From a virus, in IMG/VR virus record IMGVR_UViG_3300035698_020564, positions 1 through 32,717 of that record: DNA of 32,717 bases, one strand, 5' to 3'. The position numbers and the translations under genes are program-made. Positions 17,162 through 24,793 of this stretch are shown here, piece after piece (position 1 is the first letter of the stretch; each line of letters starts with the position of its first letter). The notes beneath the pieces were generated by a model, which had not been told where the DNA came from, searched no databases, and was given only the letters and a program-made list of their open reading frames with translations.

Positions 17162-17836
17162 CTACTTGATTAAGTTTTCCTTTTTAAGCTTTAAAACAGC
17201 TTGTTGATAACTCTCTAAAGATATTTTTTTAGCTGCCTGTAAATAAGCTAAAGGCTCTTCACGATAATTAATTGCTTCAAGTCCTTTTGGTGGCTGAAAG
17301 CCTGGTGGGTTTCCATCAACTTTAATATGATCAGCTTTCGAGAAAAACTTTGTGAATCTTTCGTTTTTCTGTGCGTTATCAAAAAAAGTTTTAACACCTT
17401 GCACCGCCCCAGTTTCAGGATCATGAGCAATCATAGTCGTATCAGCAAGATTATAAAGAAAATCCCAATCTTCGCAATTTCTCTTTATAGCTTCAATAGA
17501 AATCGCTTCCGCAATATCTTGTTGCTTTTCTCTCTCATCACTAGCAGAGATTTTGCCTCTAAGATTTTGAATTAACTCGTCTTTCTTGCCTTGCTCAATC
17601 AGTAAGTCTTCTTGCACTTTTTCTTTTTGTGTTTTGTGTTTTTTACTCTCTTCAAGTAAACGAGAATTCGTCCCCTCCAAACCGCTGATTTTGCCTTGTG
17701 CATCTTCAAACAATTTTTTAAAGTCTTGCTCGTTTTCCTTGTTTGGGTCAACTTCGTTCGAATTTTGACCGCCTACTTGTGCGTTCGCACCTACATTTTC
17801 ACCCACTTTTGCATTCGCATTAATCGGATCACCCAT
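17162..17836 (-). CDS. Capsid scaffolding protein
   Basis: This 224-residue protein starts at ATG 17836 behind GGAGCAGATAAAA and directly precedes the capsid gene. Residues about 35-115 are a long charged coiled coil (DFKKLFEDAQGKISGLEGTN, then EKVQEDLLIEQGKKDELI). The C-terminal part contains NPPGFQPPKGLEAI and a basic helix at the very end (YQQAVLKLKKENLIK), as in scaffolds whose C-terminal helix binds coat protein. The N-terminus is Asn/Val-rich and probably disordered. It should guide procapsid assembly and then leave. No protease domain is visible. Confidence 0.85.
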   Translation of the reverse strand: MGDPINANAKVGENVGANAQVGGQNSNEVDPNKENEQDFKKLFEDAQGKISGLEGTNSRLLEESKKHKTQKEKVQEDLLIEQGKKDELIQNLRGKISASDEREKQQDIAEAISIEAIKRNCEDWDFLYNLADTTMIAHDPETGAVQGVKTFFDNAQKNERFTKFFSKADHIKVDGNPPGFQPPKGLEAINYREEPLAYLQAAKKISLESYQQAVLKLKKENLIK

Positions 17837-17838
17837 TT

Positions 17839-18375
17839 TTATCTGCTCCTTTTGTTAAAAAATCTGTTAGTTGCACGTTTAAAAATTCTTTTAAAATCAT
17901 CACTTCCAACAATAATTTTAATATCTTTTTTGCTTATATTAAACCAAGGTCTTTTGACTATTTTTTTAGTTCCAGGAATTCTTTTGCCCCCTGACCTTAT
18001 ATTCTGTATTACCCCTTCTTGCGCCCCTCTTAATTTTCCGTAATCCTCATCTCTAACCGAAAGAGAAATAGAACCTTTATCAACTCCGCTCACATAAGAA
18101 TTATCCATCATATCAGCCGAAAGAGTTAAATCAACTTTAGAAGATCCCTTTTTTTTCGCATATTCTGGTGTATAAGGTTTACTTTGGAGCCGATATTCTT
18201 TTCCTTCTGGTGTCACTCCTATCCCTGACCTTGTCCTTTTTGTCATTTGGTCTAAGATTAAGTGACCTATCCTTGTTTTGTCCTCCTTGTTTAGCATGTC
18301 CAACTTTTTCAATGCTTCCTTGTCCCTCTTTATTATATCCTTTAGACCGAATTTCATTGTTTGTTTTGTTGACAT
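17839..18375 (-). CDS. Head-tail joining protein (HK97 gp10 / virion morphogenesis-like)
   Basis: This 178-residue protein starts at ATG 18375 behind a very strong ribosome-binding site (AGGAGGGG). The core TRSGIGVTPEGKEYRL, KPYTPEYAKKKGSSKVDLTL and SADMMDNSYV follows the familiar 'G.D..G..F..YS..Y....K.......V.L..TG.M' pattern of phage neck/tail-completion proteins. The C-terminus is basic (RPWFNISKKDI, then IFKRATNRFF). Its first 65 codons overlap the end of the portal gene in another frame. The conserved motif begins inside the overlap, so this frame is real there. Confidence 0.75.
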   Translation of the reverse strand: MSTKQTMKFGLKDIIKRDKEALKKLDMLNKEDKTRIGHLILDQMTKRTRSGIGVTPEGKEYRLQSKPYTPEYAKKKGSSKVDLTLSADMMDNSYVSGVDKGSISLSVRDEDYGKLRGAQEGVIQNIRSGGKRIPGTKKIVKRPWFNISKKDIKIIVGSDDFKRIFKRATNRFFNKRSR

Positions 18376-19999
18376 CTAAACCCCTCCTGGTTTCTCCTAA
18401 ATCATCTTGTAAATCAGAGATTCCATTTTTCATAGCTTCAATTTGCTTTTCCTTTTTTAATTTCTGAATTTCTTCTTCTTTAATCCTTGCTTCTTCTTCG
18501 GTTAAACTTCCGTTAGAGAATCTAACATGTTTTTCCCATGGGAAGATAAACCCATCGTCTTCAAGTTGTTTAATTGTACTTGATTTGTCTTTTTCTGTGA
18601 TTTGTGGCTTGATAGAGTTAAAAGTTAATCTCAATTCATATTTTGATATTTCTAATTCATGCATATTAAACTTTGGATAATCTTTTGGAACTCTTTTAAT
18701 CTTAAGAAGATATTTAAGAAAAGCAAAATCAACAGCTAATTGCCTTTTTTCAACAGTATGAAATTTTTTTCTTTGATCATCAATATTTGTTATAAGTTCA
18801 GAATCGGCAATTAAACGATCAATAGCACTTGAAAAATTCTGTGCGCTTACTTCTCCGCTTACATTATCAGTCGTTAAATCATTAGTTGTTAGAAATATTC
18901 TTATTAAAGAAAGAGCAATTTCAAGATGCCCTCTCAAATCTGGATTAGCATTTGCAAATTCAAATTTACTTTTCCCATCAGAATTTTCAATGTTTATAAC
19001 ATGAGTAGGGCCAGTTTTTGTTATTGCTGGAGGAATTTCATTACTATAATATTGAATTGCTTGCCCGTAACCTTGTTGCGCAGCAATAGAAACTATATCT
19101 GAAAAAATAACATTCATTTCTTTGGACATCTCGGCAATTTCGGAACCCCAAGGATAAAAATTACCGGTAGTTTTTTGTTTAGTCTGAACAAACGGCATAA
19201 TCCCATAAGGATTTATTTTCTCTTTATTCTTATCATTAACTGAAACAATATATTTAAATTGTTTAGCAATTTCGTCTTTTGAAATCTCAGCTTCAGTTTT
19301 TTTAAAGCCTGAAATTTTCGCAAAAGTAAAATTAAACTCTTTGCTCCAAACTGTAAATAAACCCTCTACGTTGACTTCCTCCATATCAGAAATTGAATTG
19401 TCCCAATCAATATATTTCCAATATTGATAAATTTCCGCTATATCTCTCTCAAAAACGATAACTTCCGCTTTTGTTTTATTGCTATTCGGTAAAGCTGTGA
19501 AAAGTGCTTGCGGTAAACTCTTAAATCTTATTCTAAAGTCTTCTAAATACGTGTATAATTCAACATATCTATGATTCTCGAAATGTTCATTTTGTGAAAT
19601 CATTGTGTCGTCAAAAGTCGTGTCATTGTCGTCAACATCATTGTAAATATAATTGATTAGTGCAGTCATTTCAGGGTTAACTTTTTTTGTTTCTTTGTCG
19701 ATTATTTCACGTTTTACCCCTGCACTATAAGCACGAGAAAGCTTTCTTAAGACCTTTTTTCCTATTCCTAAAGCAATAACTACCATTGAATCATATGAAT
19801 CTGGATATCTTTTAACTAAGGCTTCAAGTATATGTTTCCCTTGATTTCCGTTTATAATTTCATAATCAGTTTTATGCTTTATTATCCGGTCTCTGTTTGG
19901 CACTGATTCAACAATTGCCACAATCTGAGCTAACATAACAGGATCAGTTAAATCATATAAAGGCTTTTCATCTTTATCTTTTTTTAAAAAATTAAGCAT
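18179..19999 (-). CDS. Portal protein with an overprinted C-terminal tail
   Basis: This 606-residue protein lies directly downstream of the large terminase (2 bp gap) and has portal-like size and layout: an N-terminal helical region, a beta-rich wing (EVIVFERDIAEIYQYWKYID), and a long helical stem with EIAEMSKEMNVIFSDIVSIA and VSGEVSAQNFSSAIDRLIAD. It forms the dodecameric DNA channel and docks the terminase. The last ~66 codons (from about residue 541) overlap the next gene in a different frame and are extremely charged (PNDKKDKVRDRSDTRRKR). A shorter ancestral portal that read into the neighbour is the simplest explanation. Confidence 0.85.
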   Translation of the reverse strand: MLNFLKKDKDEKPLYDLTDPVMLAQIVAIVESVPNRDRIIKHKTDYEIINGNQGKHILEALVKRYPDSYDSMVVIALGIGKKVLRKLSRAYSAGVKREIIDKETKKVNPEMTALINYIYNDVDDNDTTFDDTMISQNEHFENHRYVELYTYLEDFRIRFKSLPQALFTALPNSNKTKAEVIVFERDIAEIYQYWKYIDWDNSISDMEEVNVEGLFTVWSKEFNFTFAKISGFKKTEAEISKDEIAKQFKYIVSVNDKNKEKINPYGIMPFVQTKQKTTGNFYPWGSEIAEMSKEMNVIFSDIVSIAAQQGYGQAIQYYSNEIPPAITKTGPTHVINIENSDGKSKFEFANANPDLRGHLEIALSLIRIFLTTNDLTTDNVSGEVSAQNFSSAIDRLIADSELITNIDDQRKKFHTVEKRQLAVDFAFLKYLLKIKRVPKDYPKFNMHELEISKYELRLTFNSIKPQITEKDKSSTIKQLEDDGFIFPWEKHVRFSNGSLTEEEARIKEEEIQKLKKEKQIEAMKNGISDLQDDLGETRRGLDVNKTNNEIRSKGYNKEGQGSIEKVGHAKQGGQNKDRSLNLRPNDKKDKVRDRSDTRRKRISAPK

Positions 20000-20001
20000 A
20001 A

Positions 20002-21462
20002 TTAACGAAACCTCGCGGTAGTGATTTGTGGTTTATTGTTGCTTCCACCAAATCCATGTTCATATAAACAATATCTTTCAAGAGCAGATGGACCATGCGA
20101 AGCCCAATTATGAAGAGGTTTTTCATTTTCCCCATGCTCTTTCTCTGGAAAAACATAGTTTTCCATGCATTCAATAAACAAAACCTGATCTTTACTTACC
20201 TTTATTCTATCACTTTTACCAAGTCTTCGCACAGATAAAATTCTAGGCCCTAAGTGATCGGGTAATTTATATCTTAACCGCTTCCCATATTTTCGTCTAA
20301 TAAAATCTTTTATGGAAGTGCCTGTTATTATGTTTCTATTTCTTCCGTCAGGATCTCCATAAACTCCGAGAAGTCTTTGCACTGTTAAGAATTGACTCAT
20401 CTTTAAAAGCTTATGTCCTATTTTAATAAAGATTTCTTCAATCTCTGTGTCGGTCTGTTCAAAATAATAGATGATATGCATTATATTACTATAATATTGA
20501 AAGAAAATAACCGCTGTAGGGTCACCAATACCCCAATCACAAGTTATATTTATGTCATAATTTGGATTATATGGGATGATTTCATTAGCGTGTTTGTCTG
20601 CATTAAACCACTTGTAGACTCTTCCTTTTTGTGATTTTGCATAGGAAATGTCTATTTCCTGAGCAACTTGTTCTTCTGTTAAAGTTCCGCCTCCTTGAAT
20701 CCCTTGTTTGTCATACCATGCTTGATCTTTCAAAGGGTGATCTTTCCAATTCATAGTAAAACGCTTAATCATCGTCTTATAGCGAAGCCTTGCAAATTCG
20801 TTTCCTCTTCCTTTTGGAGTCGAGCCGTAAATTCTAAAATCTGTTGTCATAGAAATGGCTTCTTGAACTGAAGAAGATCTAGGAATATGCGCAAATTCAT
20901 CTAAAACATATAAGCTTGTCCTGTCACCTCTTCCTATATCGTCCCCTGCTTCGCCTGAAACTGAAGTTTGCATGTCTGGAATACTTATAAGCCCTAATTT
21001 TGAATGTTTACCTTCTTGGTAGTTTTTACGAAGCCAGAAAGGAAGATAATTGATAAGAAAACGAACCCTTTGGAGTAAAGATTTCATACTTTCCAGCTTG
21101 TCCACTAGCTCCATTTTTCGAGATCCAACGCCAGCACTAAAACCAATTTCAGTGAGCATTTTCCAAAGAATAAACCCTAAAACTAACCAGGAAAACCCCA
21201 TATCTCTAGACTTTTCAACGAGCAAATGCTCTTTGTGCATATAACACCAATCTAGCGTCTTTATGAAATCTTCCTGGAAAGGGTATAAAACAAATGGAAC
21301 AATTTTAATTTCTCTTCTAGGATCATATGTCCAAAGAAGAGTGTTAAAGAAGAAAATGACATCTTTGTAAACCATTTCTGTAATTTCGTTTTGCAAAACA
21401 GGATTATTAAAACTAGCTTGCAGCAATGATTCTCGTTCATATATCTTCTTCTCTATGCTCAA
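20002..21462 (-). CDS. terL: Terminase large subunit
   Basis: This 486-residue protein has the packaging ATPase signature EKSRDMGFS (about 83-91, the variant Walker A with Arg), Walker B LYVLDEFAHIP (184-194) and coupling motif GSTPKG (213-218). The C-terminal RNase-H-like nuclease begins ITCDWGIGDPTAVIFF, with Asp309 as a likely metal ligand, and continues with VYGDPDGRNRN. Length is normal for TerL. It pumps DNA into the head through the portal and cuts the concatemer. The gene starts 1 bp after the small coiled-coil gene and is followed by the portal after 2 bp, so the packaging genes are one operon. Confidence 0.95.
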   Translation of the reverse strand: MSIEKKIYERESLLQASFNNPVLQNEITEMVYKDVIFFFNTLLWTYDPRREIKIVPFVLYPFQEDFIKTLDWCYMHKEHLLVEKSRDMGFSWLVLGFILWKMLTEIGFSAGVGSRKMELVDKLESMKSLLQRVRFLINYLPFWLRKNYQEGKHSKLGLISIPDMQTSVSGEAGDDIGRGDRTSLYVLDEFAHIPRSSSVQEAISMTTDFRIYGSTPKGRGNEFARLRYKTMIKRFTMNWKDHPLKDQAWYDKQGIQGGGTLTEEQVAQEIDISYAKSQKGRVYKWFNADKHANEIIPYNPNYDINITCDWGIGDPTAVIFFQYYSNIMHIIYYFEQTDTEIEEIFIKIGHKLLKMSQFLTVQRLLGVYGDPDGRNRNIITGTSIKDFIRRKYGKRLRYKLPDHLGPRILSVRRLGKSDRIKVSKDQVLFIECMENYVFPEKEHGENEKPLHNWASHGPSALERYCLYEHGFGGSNNKPQITTARFR

Positions 21463-21463
21463 T

Positions 21464-21649
21464 TTATTTTTCTAACTTAGATATAAAAAGCTCTAACTTT
21501 TTAATCATGCTCAATTTCCCTTCAATTTTTCCAAGGAGAAGATTAACTTTTTTAAGCAATTTTACTGCTTCTATTTCGAAATTAACATCTTGTTCCTTAG
21601 TTTCTTTTTTTGGATCAGATTTTTTTATTTCTTTTTTTGCTTTTGCCAC
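21464..21649 (-). CDS. Small Lys-rich coiled-coil protein
   Basis: This 61-residue frame lies between the zinc-ribbon gene and terL and ends 1 bp before the terL ATG. It starts MAKAKKEIKKSDPKKETKEQ and continues as one amphipathic Leu/Ile/Lys helix (VKLLKKVNLLLGKIEGKL). It has no recognised family. The position beside terminase genes suggests a packaging accessory, but that is only inference. Confidence 0.6.
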   Translation of the reverse strand: MAKAKKEIKKSDPKKETKEQDVNFEIEAVKLLKKVNLLLGKIEGKLSMIKKLELFISKLEK

Positions 21650-21718
21650 TTTTGCCCCTTTGTGTTTTCCCCGTAGGGATTTGTAATAAGTTGTTGAAAT
21701 TATTGACTCTGGTTTCAG

Positions 21719-22000
21719 TTATCTAGAAGCTTTTTTATCAATTAATATTTTTTCCCATGAATTAAGAATTTTAATCATATCCTCACAGCCCCGATCAACT
21801 TTTAAAGAAAGCTTTAAGGCTAGAATAAAATCAAGAGATACTTCATATTTAGGGGTCATACTTAAGCTAATCCCATCCAATAAGCTGCGTTTCCACTCAT
21901 TGCCACAATTTTTGCAAACATTATTGTTTTTTAAGTCTTGTCTTATGACTAAAGTGCCTCCTAACCCACATTTTTCACAAATTAAATTATCTCTACTCAT
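21719..22000 (-). CDS. Zinc-ribbon protein in the terminase operon
   Basis: The best start is ATG 22000 (MSRDNLICEKCG), overlapping the small terminase stop by 8 bp; a start at 22021 would overlap more. The 93 residues begin with a four-cysteine zinc ribbon, CEKC at 8-11 and CKNC at 29-32, followed by an all-helical part (VSLDFILALKLSLKVD). Translation is probably coupled to terS. Zinc-ribbon proteins occur between phage terminase subunits, but I cannot assign a function. Confidence 0.65.
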   Translation of the reverse strand: MSRDNLICEKCGLGGTLVIRQDLKNNNVCKNCGNEWKRSLLDGISLSMTPKYEVSLDFILALKLSLKVDRGCEDMIKILNSWEKILIDKKASR

Positions 22001-22541
22001 TTTTATTTCCGTGATCTTCAACTAGATATTTAATTCTATCGGCTAGTTGATCTTTCGTTAAATCCTTAGCGTCAACTTTAAAATCAGTAACAACGCTTTC
22101 AACTTTTCCAGAATGTTTATGTTCAACTTTATTTCTCCAAACTTCTTTTTTTCTATTTGTTAGCCAGAAAAAACACGAAACCGGAGAGGGAGGATTATCT
22201 TTAATTGTTCTCTCTTTTAAAACAAGTTTATCTTCAAAGGTTTTAGTCAAAACATTTAAAGTTGATACATTTTCCCATTTTTCGACCGTAGTTTTAAAAC
22301 CAGTTGCTAACTCGTAAAGTGATCTCTCTACTTTTTCATCAGATTTAGCCTTGTGATCTTTTAGGGTATCAAAAAACTCAGGAAATTGATTTTTCCAATT
22401 ATTTAGCGTAGTTATGGAAACATTATCAAGACTTGGATCTTCTTTGATATAATCTATTATTTGCTTGTCAGTTTTGCCGCACGATGCTAAAGCATGTATA
22501 ACGTGTTGATATAACATAGAAAATTTAGATTTTCGCCCCAT
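21993..22541 (-). CDS. terS: Terminase small subunit
   Basis: This 182-residue protein is the first gene after a promoter and has AAAGGAG before ATG 22541. Residues about 10-55 form a helix-turn-helix for DNA recognition (ALASCGKTDKQIIDYI, then SITTLNNWKNQFPEFF). The middle has the TerS pattern KVERSLYELATGFKTT, and SPVSCFFWLTNRKKEVWRNK corresponds to the conserved 'P...A..FWLKNR.P..WR.K' block, followed by VEHKHSG. It binds the packaging site and directs the large subunit. The site itself often lies in or near this gene; I could not pick it out. Confidence 0.88.
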   Translation of the reverse strand: MGRKSKFSMLYQHVIHALASCGKTDKQIIDYIKEDPSLDNVSITTLNNWKNQFPEFFDTLKDHKAKSDEKVERSLYELATGFKTTVEKWENVSTLNVLTKTFEDKLVLKERTIKDNPPSPVSCFFWLTNRKKEVWRNKVEHKHSGKVESVVTDFKVDAKDLTKDQLADRIKYLVEDHGNKNE

Positions 22542-22589
22542 GATGTCTCCTTTGCCTTCGCTCCCATTCGGGAAGAGATCTATAAATAA

Positions 22590-22617
22590 ATTATCTCACG
22601 AATTAACGTAAAGTCAA
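22590..22617 (-). promoter_or_regulatory. Sigma70-type promoter for the packaging/virion operon
   Basis: On the minus strand TTGACT, a 16-bp spacer and TGAGATAAT (an extended -10, GATAAT with TG) lie about 50-75 bp upstream of terS. Transcription would start near 22583. It directly follows the terminator of the lysis cassette, so it restarts transcription for terminase and structural genes. The spacer contains an imperfect ACG/CGT dyad that could be an operator. Confidence 0.7.
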
Positions 22618-22662
22618 TATTTTGTTAAAATGCAGCTTTTCCATTAAAATTGATTACATAAT

Positions 22663-22724
22663 AAAAAAGGGATGCTTTTCTGCAACTTTTCATCAAGAAA
22701 ATTGCAACAAAACAGCAACATCCC
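22663..22724 (-). terminator. Intrinsic terminator after the lysis cassette
   Basis: On the minus strand GGGATG and CATCCC close a long imperfect hairpin whose inner arms contain TTGCAA-TTTTC and GAAAA-GTTGCA around TTGAT, followed by TTTTTT (22663-22668). It lies between the lipoprotein gene and the terS promoter. Confidence 0.8.
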
Positions 22725-22730
22725 AATGGT

Positions 22731-22793
22731 TTACAGATACAATTTTGTATGAGGGCATCTTTCCATTTCATATTTCTCCATAATATTATTCAT
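22731..22793 (-). CDS. Possible 20-residue peptide after the lipoprotein gene
   Basis: ATG 22793 directly follows the lipoprotein stop (TAA-ATG) and opens a frame for MNNIMEKYEMERCPHTKLYL that stops just before the terminator hairpin. It has no separate ribosome-binding site, so only coupled translation could express it. A chance frame is as likely. Confidence 0.25.
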   Translation of the reverse strand: MNNIMEKYEMERCPHTKLYL

Positions 22794-23066
22794 TTAGCGC
22801 CACGTTTCGCAGCTTTTAATTAATAACTGCTCATATTTCCATTCACTCGTTACATGATTTAAGCGAACAACAACCCACAAAGAAGGGTCTAAATGCTCCA
22901 AATATTTCCACTGAAGAACATTATCATCGTCAAGCCTTTCAATTACACCTCTATTTATATCTATCCGCCATAGCTCAGTTTCGAATTCTTTTTCTGGCGG
23001 TAAGCTAGCACAAGAAATCAAAAGACATGCTAAAATTGTTAAAACAAATCCTATGTGTATTCTCAT
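22794..23066 (-). CDS. Small outer-membrane lipoprotein (o-spanin-like candidate)
   Basis: This 90-residue protein has a lipoprotein signal peptide: FVLTILACLLISC with lipobox LISC, Cys19 as the lipidated residue, then ASLPPEKEF. Residue +2 is Ala, consistent with outer-membrane sorting. The mature part is beta-rich (ETELWRIDINRGVIERL, then LWVVVRLNHV) and ends with a second Cys (IKSCETWR). It overlaps the preceding small membrane gene by ATGA and follows a holin-like gene, the layout of holin/Rz/Rz1 cassettes. It is not very Pro-rich as many Rz1 proteins are, so spanin function is a hypothesis. Confidence 0.7.
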   Translation of the reverse strand: MRIHIGFVLTILACLLISCASLPPEKEFETELWRIDINRGVIERLDDDNVLQWKYLEHLDPSLWVVVRLNHVTSEWKYEQLLIKSCETWR

Positions 23067-23257
23067 TGTGTTTTTTCCAGTTTTTTAAGCACTTCTAGGC
23101 TTTTTAACTTGGTGTAATCATCAAGAGCAGCGTTAATTTTTGCTGTCGCTGTTTTATAGGCTATATCTTTTCTATATTTAGCCAAAGCATCTAAAAACTT
23201 AGGCAATTCTAAAGCCAAAAACTTAAGAACTGCTAAAATAGTTGTTAAATAATTCAT
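23063..23257 (-). CDS. Small membrane-anchored helical protein (i-spanin-like candidate)
   Basis: The best start is ATG 23257, overlapping the holin-like gene's stop (TAATG), giving 64 residues. Residues about 2-23 (NYLTTILAVLKFLALELPKF) can span or line the membrane; the rest is a charged alpha-helix (YRKDIAYKTATAKINAALDD, then LKSLEVLKKLEK). An N-terminal anchor plus periplasmic coiled coil, immediately before a lipoprotein, is the i-spanin layout, although it is short for one. It could also be a holin partner. Confidence 0.6.
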   Translation of the reverse strand: MNYLTTILAVLKFLALELPKFLDALAKYRKDIAYKTATAKINAALDDYTKLKSLEVLKKLEKTQ

Positions 23258-23526
23258 TATTTTGGCAATTTGATTGAAAGTGACCAATCAAGGATATAAA
23301 TAACGATTTTATAAATTACATTCTTTTTAATCTTAGCTAGTTTTTTGTTATCCGATTTTGTTGGAGTTCTTTCAATATATTTTGTAATAGCTGTCATAAT
23401 AGGTTTCATGAAAATTCTAAAAGTTGCCATGAAAAAAACTATTGTTGCTACGATAGGATAATCAGCCCCAAAACTTGTGATAATCGGTCCTAAAACATCC
23501 CAAATTGAAGTTATTGATTCGTACAT
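23257..23526 (-). CDS. Holin-like membrane protein
   Basis: This 89-residue protein starts at ATG 23526 behind AAAGGGGGAA. It has a hydrophobic segment at about 23-47 (DYPIVATIVFFMATFRIF), then a conserved-looking IMTAITKYIERTPTKSDN and a C-terminal amphipathic stretch ending VIYILDWSLSIKLPK. I know this pattern (membrane segment, 'KP.M..IE.Y...TPS.SD', final 'D...SIK') from small phage membrane proteins beside lysis genes, usually suspected holins. It heads a coupled three-gene set and has its own promoter-like sequence upstream. No endolysin gene accompanies it here. Confidence 0.65.
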   Translation of the reverse strand: MYESITSIWDVLGPIITSFGADYPIVATIVFFMATFRIFMKPIMTAITKYIERTPTKSDNKKLAKIKKNVIYKIVIYILDWSLSIKLPK

Positions 23527-23549
23527 AAATTCCCCCTTTTTTTAAGTTT

Positions 23550-23587
23550 CTATCTCTATTTTATCATTATGAGATAGTTTATTGCAA
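23550..23587 (-). promoter_or_regulatory. Putative promoter with operator-like inverted repeat before the holin-like gene
   Basis: On the minus strand TTGCAA (23582-23587), an 18-bp spacer and TAAAAT (23558-23563) make a moderate sigma70 match. A perfect 7-bp inverted repeat, CTATCTC and GAGATAG with 14 bp between, covers the spacer and -10 (23550-23577), where a regulator could block polymerase. It could also act as an RNA hairpin, but no U-run follows. Confidence 0.5.
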
Positions 23588-23600
23588 CAAGATTAATCTC

Positions 23601-24758
23601 TTACTCTTTACTAAAAGATAACATTATAAATAAAGCATATATTAACGCTAGGTGTCCGTAATGAATCGGATATGAAAAAATCATTGCTGAGCCTAAAGCG
23701 CAATTTGTAGCGAATAAATAGCTCAGATTTCGTGTTTTTATCAAAGCCCATATAAACATATTAAAAGTTAAAACAAGTCCAATTATGCCAGTTTCGCGAA
23801 GAATTGAAATTAAATCTGAGTGCGCCCACATAAACCATTCTTTAATAAAAAAATTGTTTTCTAATTGAACACCCATTCCATACAGCGGAAAAGTCCCTAA
23901 ACCCTCACCTGTCCAAATTTTAGATTTATTAAAAAAGTTTTCTAAGGTTAATCTATAAAATTCTAGCCTACTCGAATCATTAAAGAAATGTTTGTCTGTC
24001 AAGAATCCTATAGTCAATAAAATGCATATTATGGCAATCGGAAAACCTAATTTATACCTGAATTTGTCGCTTAATATGAAAGTATATGAACAAAGAGCAA
24101 CAATTAAGACCCCAATCGGAACGGAAGCTTTCATCAAAAAAATTGCAACAATTGGGAGGATCAAAAGACATACTCTTATACTTACTTTGAACTTATTTAA
24201 TTTATTTGGAATAACCTGTTTAATAAAAAGAAGCGGATATGTTGCGGCAAGAAATATGCCATTCGGGGCAGAAACACCATACAAACCGCCTTTCAATCTG
24301 ATATTCCAGCCTATAAAATGACAAATTATCAAATAAATAGAGTTTACAAGTGATAAAAAAGCAATTGTCCTATAAATATCAATAGGAAATAATTTCTCTG
24401 ACAAATAATCAACAGCATAAACAACAAGTAAAACAGCTATGCAACTAGTCATTGTTAAAATTGCTGCAATTTGAATTCCATCGTTGGGATTAATACATTT
24501 CCCCATATAAACACCTATAGCGATATTTATATATCTCAATCCGTCCGGAAAATTCCACTGGTAGCTTGAAACGTATAAGCTAGTTGAAATTACCCATAAA
24601 AAAAGAAGCGAAACACTGAAATGATATTTTTGCCAAAGTTTCCAAGCAATAATTAATGTCGAAAAACAAAGAAATAATGCAAACTGGACCCAAAAATATT
24701 GCTCTTTATAGTGAAAAAAGCTAATAAAAGTAAAAGCTAAAAAGAAAAAATACCTCAT
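23601..24758 (-). CDS. O-antigen polymerase/ligase-like (Wzy_C family) membrane protein
   Basis: This 385-residue protein has about ten to twelve hydrophobic segments over its whole length (for example VQFALFLCFSTLIIAW, IAAILTMTSCIAVLLVV, IGVLIVALCSYTFIL). Near residues 285-335 it has the Wzy/WaaL family pattern: IWTGEGLGTFPLYGMGVQ followed by WAHSDLISILRETGIIGLVL, matching the 'G.G.G.F ... AH.D.L..L.E.GI.G' block in a periplasmic loop. Such enzymes polymerise or ligate lipid-linked glycans at the inner membrane. In a phage this could alter host surface glycans and block superinfection, as phage D3 and epsilon15 do with their Wzy proteins. It lies between the Ser-X repeat gene and the lysis cassette. 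Confidence 0.75.
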   Translation of the reverse strand: MRYFFFLAFTFISFFHYKEQYFWVQFALFLCFSTLIIAWKLWQKYHFSVSLLFLWVISTSLYVSSYQWNFPDGLRYINIAIGVYMGKCINPNDGIQIAAILTMTSCIAVLLVVYAVDYLSEKLFPIDIYRTIAFLSLVNSIYLIICHFIGWNIRLKGGLYGVSAPNGIFLAATYPLLFIKQVIPNKLNKFKVSIRVCLLILPIVAIFLMKASVPIGVLIVALCSYTFILSDKFRYKLGFPIAIICILLTIGFLTDKHFFNDSSRLEFYRLTLENFFNKSKIWTGEGLGTFPLYGMGVQLENNFFIKEWFMWAHSDLISILRETGIIGLVLTFNMFIWALIKTRNLSYLFATNCALGSAMIFSYPIHYGHLALIYALFIMLSFSKE

Positions 24759-24793
24759 TTAATATTTCATCCTATGCTCTACTAAAACCATTC

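Noticed and set aside
17696-18043. Plus-strand frame of 115 codons across the scaffold/joining-protein boundary
   Set aside because: Crosses two real genes on the other strand; hydrophobic low-complexity translation without a ribosome-binding site.
23992-24321. A plus-strand frame of 109 codons opposite the O-antigen ligase-like gene
   Set aside because: Shadow of a membrane-protein gene; no independent signals and no recognisable motif.
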